Source: Mansonella perstans (lineage: Eukaryota > Nematoda > Chromadorea > Rhabditida > Onchocercidae). Taken from it: DNA of 64,000 nucleotides. The notes under the pieces are model-generated. The model worked only from the letters and a program-made list of their open reading frames with translations, was not told the DNA's origin and did no database searches. Location of the stretch: the NCBI GenBank assembly GCA_037074765.1, contig JBAMDO010000219.1:24758-88757 (forward strand). Reading direction: 5' to 3'. Positions 38,283 through 50,406 of this stretch are shown piece by piece. Each line of letters begins with the position of its first letter. Position 1 is the first letter of the stretch. A program made the position numbers and the translations under genes.

Positions 38283-39447
38283 GCCATCATTATCATCATC
38301 ATTGGAATTGTGGATGACAATGAAGGATTTCGTTGATGATAATATCCCATTTAAACATCCGAAAAAATTTATAAAAGAAAATAAAATCACGATTTCTTAA
38401 TACATCAATGTAATTTTTCTCTTGAGTAATTTTGAAAGTAATTTTTTTCTTACCATTCAATATTTCTTAGTATTTTTGTAAATTTCATCTAATTAATTTT
38501 TTTCATTTGTCATTTTAATTTTTTCAAAATTTTAATTGACAAAATTGAAAAAAGAAAAAACTAACAAATGAACGAATAAATTAAAGGATAAATTCTATTT
38601 GAAGTAAAAATGAAAAGAAAAGAAATAATTCTTAACTGTTTCATTAATTAATTAATAAGTTAATATATGGACACATCTTTCCAATCATTTAAAGCTATTA
38701 AAAGAAACAACAGATGCATTTAGAACCATCTTTTCCCTATAAACAGATGATGAATATATTAATAAATAATAACAATGAAGATGGTTGAAAATTTCCAGAT
38801 GAATTTTACTGTTTGAATTTATTACTATCATAGTGCACAATAAGGTCAAACAAATGATAAATAGGAAATTTGATTTTGATGAAATATTTCGTCAAAAAGT
38901 AATTTGGGAAGATTAATACACCCTAAGGGAAGACTGAAGGATTACTGAATCGTAAATCGAAATTTTTGCCTCTTTACTTTCTTTTTATAATTTAATTAAA
39001 CAGATAAAAGATATTGCAATTAGTTTACCATATTAACCTTCAATGTTTAATTTAGGTCGATATCATCTTTCTCATTTTTAACTATTATTAATATAAATTT
39101 ATCTAAAATCATTCATCCGTTCATCCAAATTCATCCCATCTTTTTTCATATTTTTATCCACCTCTCTTGCCTTTTAGAACCTCTTTATCCAAAGACGACA
39201 GCGCATCCACCACATCTATATATATTGAAAGAATTGTTTCACATTCCGGATTTAATCATATTTGTCTGAGCAGTTACATTCTTTTCACTTTGCCAATATT
39301 TCAAGGGAAAAGAAGCGTTCTCGTTACGGTTTATCAATTATTCATTAAAATTTTAAGTGATTTAAAAATTTCTCAGAAGTTTTATCGCCGATTTGGAAAA
39401 TTTTACTATTTGTTATCTCTATCACTGGTAACTGATACAAAAGAAAA
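36061..39447. other. Intergenic region upstream of the first cuticlin
   Basis: AT-rich, with a GA-rich purine tract (37439-37480), a CT tract (37650-37671), an ATA/AAT-rich block (37850-37890) and a long CAT/CAC-type tract (38156-38306). A 62-codon Cys-containing frame at 36552-36740 begins at TTG, not ATG, and has no context. The promoter of the cuticlin gene should lie in the last few hundred bases; I see no consensus TATA box there. Confidence 0.55.
38156..38306. repeat. Imperfect (ATC/CAC)n trinucleotide and hexanucleotide tract
   Basis: About 150 bp of ATC, ACT and CAC units with a core of pure ATC. It makes the spurious poly-Asp and poly-Met frames on the minus strand. Confidence 0.9.
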
Positions 39448-41945
39448 ATGTTACGCATACAAATTTATTCACTTTTATCCTACATTTTCATTAATGCTAT
39501 TCCAATTGATAATGGTGTCGAAGGTGATCCTGAAATTGATTGTGGACCAACGGCTATTACCGTAAATTTCAACACTCGCAATAATTTTGAAGGTGATTTT
39601 TTTCTTCATTTTTATTTCATAGTTTTTTTCTGCAAATTATTACACTAACATTCATTCATTCATTCATTCAGCTATTTTATTACCAAACTTAGAATTTAAA
39701 CTTTTGTATTAATTTATTTGAAAAGTTGCAAATAGTTAATTTTGAAATAAATTTATAAAATAATGCTAAATGCACGATAGTTTTAATTTAAAAAGAAATC
39801 ATTTTAAAATTTAAAAAGTAAAAAATATTTGTTTCAGGTCATGTATATGCTAAAGGACTTTATAGCAATCGAGATTGTCGTAGCGATGAGGGTGGACGTC
39901 AAGTAGCCAGTTTATCATTACCATTTGGTTCATGTAATGTAGTCCGGACGCGATCGTTAAATCCACGTGGAATATTTGTTACAGCCGTTGTAGTTATTAC
40001 ATTTCATCCGCAATTTTTAACAAAAATTGATCGAATTTATCGATTACAATGCTTTTATATGGAAGCTGATAAAACGGTCAGCACACAAATTGAAGTGTCC
40101 GAAATGACAACCAATTTTGCTACACAACTTCTACCAATGCCTATTTGTCGTTATGAGGTGAAATTTTTTAAAACTTTATTTTAGATTTTATTCAAATTTT
40201 ACTTAACTTCACATTTAAAATTATTCTATAAATTTTTTTCTCATAAGAATTTTTTTTTGAATAAAAATCTCAACCATTTTTGTTTATCGGTGTCAATAGC
40301 TGTACCATACAATTTCTATTGTAGCCTCAAATTTGGTTCAGATTCTAAATAGTGTCCAAAATTGATAATTGTCCAACAAGCTGTAATTTGAACAATCGTT
40401 GTGTGATAATTGTTAAATTTATACTTTTGTTTTTTGGAAAGATGTCAGTTACTTCATTTAAAAATATTAAATTACTTTAATTTTCTAATTTTTCTCAAAA
40501 ATTATAGTAAAGTTTTTAGCTTTTCAATTTCGTTTCAACTGTTTTCCAGAATTATTATCAAAAATGATTCCAGATTCTGGATGGTGGTCCAAGTGGACAG
40601 CCTGTCCAATATGCTGCAATTGGACAACCGGTATATCATAAATGGACATGTGAATCAGAAACTGTTAATACATTCTGTGCGTTGGTACATTCTTGCTATG
40701 TTGATAATGGTAATGGTGATAGTATTAATTTAATTAACGAAGAAGGATGCGCCTTGGATAGATATTTGTTAAACAATTTGGAATATCCTACTGGTATGAA
40801 TTTTAACTAAAATTCGTTCGTCGATGCATTTTTTTGGAATTTTTCAAAGTCATTTCAAATATTGCCAATCATTTTTCCTTAACTGTTAAATTTATATTTA
40901 ATCTAAAATTTTTGTTAAATAATCCTTCACATAATAATTTTTGTGCAGAATTTTGTAAAAGTTTAACTTATTTTTAATAATTGTTCATTTTAGATTTAAT
41001 GGCTGGACAAGAGGCACATGTTTTTAAATATGCCGATCAACCACTACTCTTTTATCAATGTCAAATAACGATAACAATAAAAGAGCCAAATGGTGAGTGT
41101 CAACGAGTACAATGTTCTGAACCACAAGGCTTCGGTGCAACGGAACATAAATCACAATTACGCATTCGACGTAGTACCAACTTTTGGGATAATGCAAGGA
41201 ACACATTGGATGTAAGAACCGAAATGAGTGCATTAGAAATTATGGAAGAAATGGTAAGTAACTAATCTTATATTGTTAAATCTAAAATTTCATTGATCTG
41301 ATCTATAATTTGTATTTAAAGCAATTATATTAACTCAATTACCATATTCATTCATTCGATATGATTTATGTGATTTTAGATCAGATCAGAGAAAATTTAA
41401 CAAATATTTCGCATTATATGCTAATAAATGAAATAATAAATATAAAATAATTAATTTAAAGCTAATTGCATCACTAATTATACCAATAATTAATTTAAAC
41501 GATTATATCAATGATTTATTATTTCATTCATTAGCCTAAAATGCAAAATACTTATTTAATTATTGGTATTCGTTCTCTTTTTTTGTTCACTAATTTAAAT
41601 TATTTTTCGATATTAAAAGGCAGACCGTCAGTTTTAATATCAATTTCAATTTTATCATAATTTTCAAACTTTTTTTTTTAACAAAATACTTAGAGCATAA
41701 TATAAATAAGAATTAATTTTATTTAGGATGATGATAGTGATGATATGATGCGAAATTTGAAATCAAATCAGAATGAATTGAGAAATTTATCACCTGCACA
41801 TACTACATTTAGTCCGACAAGATTATGTTTCACAGCTGATACATTTATTATTGTACTTATTGTAACAGCAATACTACTATGCTGTATTTCCATCATTTTC
41901 ATTTTTTTTTTCCAATCAAACGAATCAAAATTATCATTTTATTGA
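39448..41945 (+). CDS. Cuticlin, CUT-1-like ZP-domain protein, copy A (5 exons)
   Basis: Exons 39448-39592, 39838-40157, 40574-40793, 40994-41253, 41727-41945; 387 aa. Cuticlins are secreted, membrane-anchored ZP proteins that are cleaved and polymerise into insoluble cuticle layers. Visible: N-terminal signal peptide to about INA; ZP/CUT domain starting at [14 protein letters not shown] with conserved [36 protein letters not shown] and [10 protein letters not shown]; conserved Cys residues; a dibasic RIRR cleavage-type site in exon 4; an acidic stretch; and a C-terminal membrane segment (about 355-378) with almost no tail. The ATG at 39448 directly precedes the signal peptide. Exon lengths 145, 320, 220 and 219 equal those of copy B at 50407; only exon 4 differs. 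Confidence 0.93.
40068..40111 (+). repeat. 44-bp tract identical to cuticlin copy B
   Basis: Exon 2 of copy A is identical here to 50973-51016 in copy B (begins GATAAAACGGTCAGCAC, ends GAAATGACAAC). The flanking codons differ at many third positions. Confidence 0.85.
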
Positions 41946-43141
41946 AATGATTGATTGCCTTACAAAATTATTTGCATTACATTGTTTGTTACTCAGTGTT
42001 TATAAAAGTTATTGTTTGAAATTAATTCATTTTTAATTAATTGTACAAAAAATTTAATGTTATAATTTTATTGTTTTTTTTTCTGGTAAACGAAATTAAA
42101 TTGCCAAATTAATTTTTGAGAAAAATTCTGACAAATTTTTTCGTTGTAATCTTCATAATTATTTCATATCTCTCAAAGCTTATGTAAATATCAAAATATT
42201 TATTTCATATAGGACTTGTGTAGGAGAATAGGAGAATTAAATCGATTAACAAATTTCTTCATTTCGTAAAAACCATTGAAAAAAGTTTGCTGAAAGAAAA
42301 GTAAAAAAAGATTTTTAAAATATTATCACAAATGTCATTATTTATTCATTCTTTCGCTAATTAATTTCCAACCAACTAAGACTAATAAATTTTCTTGCCT
42401 TAATTACTTTTCTTAATTAATTTTTTTTTTCATTCAAATTAATTGCAACGATTTTTTATTATCTCTATCCATTAATCTCACAAATTTTATTTTTTTATTT
42501 CTCTTTTACAAATTATCAAGTTTTTTAATTCGCTTTTTTAACTCTTCCAAACTTTTCATTTTTTTAAAATTACTTTAAAATTTTATCGGTAAAAAAATGA
42601 AACACTTTCATCTTTGTTCCTTTTTCGTTGTGATATCCGTCCCTTTCTTCTTTGCTCATTCATAATCAATCATTTCAATAAAATCCGTCCTTAATTCATA
42701 AATAACAATGAATTTTTTCTTTATTTTTTTCCAAATTTCAATTCAAGCTTTTTTTTTTAAATTCTGCGCAAAATTTTTTTTCTGTTATTTCATATTTGTA
42801 ATTCATTTCCCGATTATTTAAATAGCAGAATAAATTCCCTAAAAATATCGCATTTTGAAAATTTTGTTGCTGCAATGCAAAATTATGAAATTTTTAAAAA
42901 TTTTAATCGTCAAAAAATTATTCTAAATCATTTATTTTGCTTTTAAAAATTAATTTCATTTTTATTTGAAATTTCGAAACCTTTAAGCATAATTAATTCA
43001 AGAAAAAGTTCTATTAAAAATCATTTTTTTTAAATTCAATTTTTCAAAAATTCTATTAAAAAAAAAGGAAGAAAAGTAATAGTTTTTCTTTTCCTTAACA
43101 AAAAATCTCTCTTTCAAAATTCTTTTCTATTTTATTATTAT

Positions 43142-43155
43142 CGATCGGCCGATCG
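43142..43155. other. 14-bp GC-rich perfect palindrome
   Basis: CGATCGGCCGATCG equals its own reverse complement and stands out in surroundings that are almost pure A+T. Function unknown. Confidence 0.8.
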
Positions 43156-46100
43156 CTGTTACTTTTGAATTTCTCGATCATATTTAGCAACTTTATTCAA
43201 CCTTACCCGACTTTAGTCGTTCTCCTAAACATCTCTAATTTCTTTTAAATTCTAATAATTTTAATTGAAAAAAAATTCCCTACGAACTATTATGTTAATT
43301 TTAAACATCAGGCGGATCATTGAATTTCTTTTTATCATTTTTCTAAATCTTCCAAATTGCTCTGAAATTATTTCATCCTTTTGCCGTTCTACAATTTTAG
43401 GAAGTCTTTTAATATTTTCGCATTCACTCATTTGTCATATGTTATTTATCTTATCTATTTCTTTTTTAAATTTTATCGTCTTATCGCTTACTTTATTAAC
43501 TCTTATCAACTCTTTCTTTCAGCAGGCATATTTATTTAAGCAACTAATAATCTTTGCATGTACAAACAGAAGTTTCATTATCATGATACTGCTGCACTTA
43601 AAAAATTAATTATTAAATTAAATCATGAAATTGATTTGAAATTATTCAAATCTTTTCGTTTCATTAATTATTAAACGAGACATTATTATTTATTTAAGTC
43701 ATTTGTTAATTAATATATTACAATCAGAACTTAAAAAAAGGAAAAAAAAACAATAAGACATAGTTATCAAATTTATTCCTGATCTATTAAAGAGACAACA
43801 AATTGTTTATTTCATCAATATAAAACTATTAATTACATATTAACTGCTAATTGTTGCCAGTGATAAAAGAGAAATTCTTATTTAATCTTTTCACTAAAAA
43901 TATACTACATTTTTCGCCAACTGATTTTTCTTATCATTAAAACAATTTACAACAACGATCAACAAGTAAAAATACTGAAGATAGGATGAAATAATTTCAA
44001 CTTAAAGTGATAAGCTCTTAATTAAGACAAACAAATTCATTTACAATAAATGACAAAAATGTGTCAAGAAGAAAAATGTAGTTTTAATTTCTTCGTTCAG
44101 TTATTTATTTGTGTTTAATTAACTTTGTTAATTAATTAAAATGCAGTTTGCTTCAAAACAATTGTTTAATTTAAAATTTCTTATTTATACGAATAATTTC
44201 ATTCCATTATTTGCAATTGAACAAGGGAAAAAAAGCTTGTCACATTCTCGGGATACGACTATTTTTTGTAAATAGGTCTTAAATGAGTCTTCCATTCTTG
44301 TCATTCGATCAATCGATTCTTATCATATTGTCATATCTTATCATAATTATAATAATTGCTACAGCAGAAAAAACATCCTTCGTGTTCAATTAATTTATTG
44401 CTATAGATATTGAAGGACATGATTTTTATTTGTTTTTGAGCAATTTTTCGATTTCGATTTTAATTACATTGCTGTTAATACGTACTTAAATTCTGATTAC
44501 ATTAAAAGAAAAATTAATATCGTTATTTGTTTTGTAAAATTAGTATTTGTCCAATTGCTATTTTCATTCCTATGTTAATCATCAGTCAGTGATCGCTATC
44601 ATTTATTTATCAGCTGTGATAAATTTCATTTTCCTAACTATGACAAACATACCTTTTTCGCACACAACACTGTTATCATTATTCAAATTTTGTTTTTAAA
44701 ATGTGAAAAATGCGATAATTGAAATTGAATTGAACACACACATATATTTTATGGATATATGTGTAATTAAATTTAATATAGTAATAGAGAGTTTAGCAGT
44801 ATCAGACGACGTATTTGAAATATTTTTTTGTGTAAAATGAATTTTTTAGAGAAATTATCTTACTAAAATTTCCGTCTTAAATTTTAATTTACATTTTTCA
44901 TTATTTCATTTTTTAACAAAAATGTGCTGTACATAAATAATTTTTGCATTCCTCATTGATGAAATTATCACTGATTTAAAGTTCCATTACTGCGAAAGAA
45001 AGAAACAAAAAAAAAATTTCGAAAAAAGAAATTAAAATTGAAATCGAAAGACAAAGCAAATATTGTACATTGCAAACGTTTATGTGGGAAAATTTGTTTT
45101 GAAATTTGAATTTGTTAGCCATGAAATTCTAAAAACAAAAAAAAAAATCACTTTACTTTGAATACCTCAGAAATTTATCGTTCCATCTTTTCATCTTTTT
45201 CTTTGACAATGATAAGGACTATCAAATCACTGCTATCAATGATATATCTTTCGATCAATAATTAATACAGTATATGATTGGGTTTAGTATAGCATTTTGT
45301 GATTATCCATTCAACTTTTTTTTTTTCAAATAATTAATTAAATTGATTTTTATGTTAAATTAATGAAAAGGTTTTATTTTTTGGCATATCTTCTGAAAAA
45401 AATTTTCATCATCAATTTAAAATTCATCCAATGTCAAAACGATCATTAAATTTGTAATTTTTATGAATCACTCTGTTCGTCTTCTTTTTTTTCCATCTAT
45501 AAAAAACACATCCATACGGAATCGGTAAGTAAATAATTCATAAAATTTTAATTAAAATTTATTAAAAAATAAAATAATCATTTTAATAATCAATAATTAA
45601 TAACTTGCACTCAGTATTTTTTGAAATTGGAATTACACTAATATATACGTAATGTATACAACAAGTATTTGTAACATTTAATTTTTAAAACAGTTGAAGT
45701 ATTACTGAGCGAGTAGATTAATCAGACAAAAAAAACGAAAAACAATAAAATGAATATATAACATAGGAAAATTAAATACTGTTTCAAAAACTAAGTTATG
45801 AAATAACTTTGTAACATTTCAATTTAAGATAATTTAAAAGTGAGAAATTGAAATATAGCATTTCGAGAATTCTTGGTGCAAAAAATAGTTACCACGAAAA
45901 TTAAAAAACGAAAATTTAATATCAAATATTGATTTACTTGATTTAAAATTGTGAATTATTATTCGTCATTTGAATTAATAATAATTTTTAGGAACTAAAA
46001 GCTTTTAAATGAACACTTTTTTGTGTGTGATTTTCATTTAAAATGTATTTGAAAAATTTTTAAATTTCGAAATATTTAAAAAGGGAAATTTTACAAAAAT

Positions 46101-49100
46101 AGTTTATCAGATATTTTAACTTAATTTGATTAATGCAAATATTTATGTGTGTGTGTGTGTATTTTTTAACACTTATGTGTAGTGTTATCATTTATTGCAA
46201 CTTAATTTAAATAAAAACGTTTATATTGTAAAAATATATGAATATTTTGATTCAGACGTAAATATATAAAATAACTCTATTGTACAGCAATTTCATTCCA
46301 TCAACATAGTCTTTTGCCCTGTTTTTCTGACCACCACAGAAATATGATAATGATTTAATATTGTGATTAAATTTTACTGAAAATTTTAAATGTAATTTTT
46401 TCATTTTCATTTTTTTTTGTCTTTTTAATTTTATTAATTGGTAAACTGTCGCCAGATTACTTTTCTCATTTTTTTTTCCTTATTAACACAAATTAATTTG
46501 GAGTGCTCTCAATAAGATTCGAAAATTAGTTTTATTGCGAATTTTCAATCGTTCACATTTTTAATATACTCTCTTAAATAAATTATGTCTAATTAAAATT
46601 TCAATTTAAAAGAATGCATTCAATTTTTTTTTTTTTTTTTGGCAAGATTTATATCCTATTTTAAGGATGATTAAAAGAGAGCAAACTTTATTTTTCATTA
46701 AATCAGAAAAATTTTAATGAAATGTTTCAAAAAATTTTTTTCAATTATTTAATTTCACTTTTTACTTTGCATTTTCTGATAAAAATAAAACTTATTTTTC
46801 TAAATCATGATTTAACTTGAACAAAAAATTTTATTAATCAGTTTTTTTAATATTTTAAAAAATAAAATGAATATGAAAAATTTATTATTTCTTTTTATAA
46901 TAATTTTTTTTGATTGTTTATAGTAATTTTTATTTGAATTTAATTTTTGCTTTGAGTTTTTGCATTATTTGTTTTTTCTTCATTCTTTCATCATTGTATG
47001 TATGCCTTGTATGTATGCTTTGTGTAATTAGCAATTTCGGTTTTTTCGTGTTGAAATTAATTAACAATAAGTAATTATATGCTTGAGTACAAATAAAAAT
47101 TCAGGAAAGTAATTAAAACAAATAAAAAAGATGAAAAAGGAAAAAGAGAAAAATTGAATGAAACGATGAATGAGTTCGTGTAAAAACTTTGATAAAATAT
47201 TGTTTTCACATCTCTTCAAATTCTCTTTTTTTTTGGAAACTCTCTTCTTTTCTTTTACGTGTTTTTTACCCAATTTGTAGCACACGTAAATTACGTTCAA
47301 ACTTTTGGTGGATGCGACGTAACTGAAGTAAACCATTAATCATTCATCAAGAATTAGCTAAAAATGAATACTTTGAAGAAAGCGTCGGAAAAAAAATTTT
47401 CCTTAAAACACCAAATAAAATGTTTGTAGCAGTTTCTCTTCCCCTAAAAAATCACATCAAACAATACGCACAAGCCTAAAAAATTTAGGCCAATAATATT
47501 GCATGATTCGATACAGTTCAAAAATTACATTCGAATATTATTTTAAAAATATAATAATTAAACGGAAATTTGTTTTGAAATCAATTTATTTGTTGTGCAG
47601 GTGTAGATTGGATTGAATTTAATTTAAATTTCACTTTTGAATTCAGTGCTTGCTAACTGGAATCTGATTTGAATTCAGTCTTTATACTGCTAGACTACTT
47701 GAAGTAGTAACACCATGAATTCCATTCAACTGTGGCTCACACTTACTCTGTTGCATTAACAGACAGTTAAATTATAAGATAAAAAGTGTTTGCATAAAGG
47801 ACAATTGGAAAATCGCAAATGATCGGAATTTTTTTTTTTGAAATTTATTGAAAAATTCAGTTCAGAGTTTCCTTTTCATTCATGAGAAAAAAATTCCAAA
47901 CACACATGTAGAAGTAATTAGGTATATTTCATATCCAAAAAAAAATCATTTGCAAAAAAGAAAAAAAACTTTCTTAAAACAATTCTAATAACTTTATCGT
48001 TTTCTTTCTAATGTCAAATCAATATTCACTAATAATAATTAATAATATTTAATTGTTGATGTCATTTTTATATTTCAATTAATTTGAAAATAAATTCAAA
48101 ATTAGCTGTTGTTTAATGTGATCAATGATATGACTATGATTGAAAGATAACGAATAAATGAAAGAATGAATGAACGGTTTGCTGGATATATACACAAACT
48201 TTAAACATAAATCATAATTAACCAGTAATCGTATATATGTATAAGAATTTTTTAATGATTTTAATCAATTATCGATAATTACAATTAAATATATATGAAT
48301 AGATAATACACATATAATTGAATAGTTGTGAAACTATCAATTGATAATTAATATATAAAATTATTTTAATTAATTAATGTGAAATTCTCACTTCTTAATT
48401 TACATTTCATCCTAATTTAATAGTGAAAGTAAAATTAATTGATTGATTTCGAAATAAACAAAAGAAAAATAAAAAACGAAGATGGAAAAAAAAATTAAAA
48501 ACAGAAAAGGGATGAAGAAAGATGTCACAGCATTAAATTAAATTCTCAGTCGACCATTTTATTTTTCTCTAATGTTCCCATCCTACCTACCAAACACCAA
48601 ATTCATCCGCGAGTAACCTGTCCCTTTTTGCTTTGTTTTTTTTCTCCGAATGGCATATGAAATGAAATGAAATGAAATTTCGCTTTCACATTCTTTTCAT
48701 TGTTTTTCCTTTTCATTCCCTTTCTTTTTTTTTTTCTTTTTGACCAAAATAACAGCAACAACAATAACAGTTATACTACTGTAAATAATTACTCAATGCT
48801 AATTAATCTAATAATATGAATAATTAGCATTAATTGTATAATCATTTAAGGCACTTATTTTGGCACAACAAATATGACAATCCAAATACTGATAGTTTGA
48901 AAATTACAAAATTAATTTTTGTTAGTAAGTAAATAGAATGTGGGAAAAAAAATTAAAAGTAAATTTAGAAAGAATGAAATAAAAAATGAATTGTAAACCG
49001 AATTCAAAAAATGATAATATCAAGTGAAAATACTGTTAATGATGATAACACGATAATGATGATAATCCGACAACTTTAGTGCTTTCTTTTTTTCAATTCC

Positions 49101-49384
49101 ACACCGTAATTAATAAGATTTAATTACCGTGATTAATAAGACTTAAAATTCAAAATAATTATTGATAGAAAAAAGATCACTATATGCTTATCAACTGTAA
49201 AAGAAAAAAGGCAAGATTTTTCTAAAAACAGTCCTAATAACTTTGCTGAAGAAAAAAGGCAAGAGGGAAAAAAACGACCAAATTTGGTTCGAAATCTAAA
49301 AAAAAGAAAAAATGATAAAAGAGAAAAGGAAAGCATATGCAGGAGGATACTTAGAATATTGACAGAAGATAAGAAGAAAAGAAG

Positions 49385-49660
49385 TTCTTTTTTTAAAATT
49401 AAATACCACACCTTTTTTAACTTTTATGTTACACGTGTGTACACGTATAAATGCACGTGTATGTACATAACATATATATGCATATATGTAACTTATACTC
49501 GAAAAATTGACAAAGATAGAATGAAAAGGCGAAATTTCTTTTTTTAAATTAAGTATTACACCTTTTCAATTTATGTATTATACGTACGTATACGTATACA
49601 TGCATACGATGCTATACCTTTTCAGTTTATATATCATACATATTTACACGACAAATACAC
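49385..49660 (+). repeat. Three diverged copies of a TACACCTTTT..ACGTA unit
   Basis: Units start near 49413 (CCACACCTTTTTTAAC), 49556 (TTACACCTTTTCAATTTATG) and 49613 (CTATACCTTTTCAGTTTATA). Each is followed by alternating purine-pyrimidine sequence rich in ACGT and TACACG. Two CACGTG boxes lie at 49432-49437 and 49454-49459. The first two units share T-rich leads (TTCTTTTTTTAAA). Confidence 0.7.
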
Positions 49661-49687
49661 GTACACGTATACGCACATATACACATG

Positions 49688-49709
49688 TATATATATATAT
49701 ATATATATA
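49688..49709. repeat. (TA)11 microsatellite
   Basis: An uninterrupted TA run that ends the alternating purine-pyrimidine block. Confidence 0.9.
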
Positions 49710-50271
49710 CCTTTCTTAGATAAAAAATAAAAGTGTGAATAAAAATAAAGTAAAGAAATTGGTTAATTTAAAAATTTTAATTGTTTTTTTCCTAATTTCC
49801 TAATTTCCAAACTATCAAAATAGAGAGCGGAAAAATGAGAAGAAAAAAGGAAAGTGACACAAAAAAAAAGGCAATGATAAATGATTGACAAAGTAAAATT
49901 TTTATAAAAAAAAAAAAAATCAAAACAAAAATGGGTGGAACTGATATGATTTCAAAAGAAAGACGAAAGAAGAAAAAAAAATTTAATTCACAGTGAAACA
50001 ATAGAGATTTCATCTTTTCACTTCGTTTTTCTTCCATTAAATTTCTTTTTTTTTTTTTGATAAATTGATGATAAGAGATGTTTTGAAAATGAACGAAATA
50101 ACAAATGAAAAATTTAAAAATAATTGATGAAAGTTGTAAAAAAAAAAAAAAACACACACACACAAATATACGAAGAAGGAAAAATTAGGTCGATTTAGAA
50201 TTAATGTATATCAAGTTAAAAAAAGCTGGTTATCCAGGAAGGCGGGACAATTATCTGTCCGATATTAAACA

Positions 50272-50278
50272 TATAAAA
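50272..50278 (+). promoter_or_regulatory. Candidate TATA box of cuticlin copy B
   Basis: TATAAAA in the context ACATATAAAAAGAC, about 130 nt upstream of the ATG at 50407 and just after a locally GC-richer stretch (50225-50262). Spacing would fit a 5' UTR of about 100 nt. Confidence 0.45.
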
Positions 50279-50325
50279 AGACTTCCATAAATATCAGAAG
50301 GTATTATCAATTTGTTAAAGGAATA

Positions 50326-50391
50326 CAGCAGCAGCAGTATCAGTAACAACAACAACAACAACAGCTGGACTACTATTACTACTACTACTAC
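50326..50391 (+). repeat. CAG, CAA and ACT trinucleotide runs in the 5' leader
   Basis: (CAG)4, then (CAA)6, then an ACT run lie directly before the copy B start codon, so they are probably in the 5' UTR. The first in-frame ATG follows at 50407. Confidence 0.85.
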
Positions 50392-50406
50392 CTAATCTAG
50401 TTAATT

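Larger units (their letters stand above)
41946..50271. other. 8.3-kb AT-rich spacer between the two cuticlin genes
   Basis: No splice-supported exon was found. It contains very AT-rich sequence with long homopolymer T/A runs, a GC palindrome CGATCGGCCGATCG (43142-43155), a short GT run near 46147, a GAAAT pentanucleotide repeat near 48657-48677, a slightly GC-richer patch near 48545-48620 and a repeated alternating purine-pyrimidine block at 49385-49710. The 114-codon frame at 43265 and others are low-complexity. Regulatory elements for copy B are likely in the last kilobase. Confidence 0.55.

Noticed and set aside
38136..38390. Poly-Asp and poly-Met open frames on the minus strand
   Set aside because: Produced entirely by the ATC/CAC microsatellite.
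39167..39565. 132-codon frame overlapping the first cuticlin exon
   Set aside because: Different frame from the well-matched signal peptide and ZP start; begins at TTG and has no homology.
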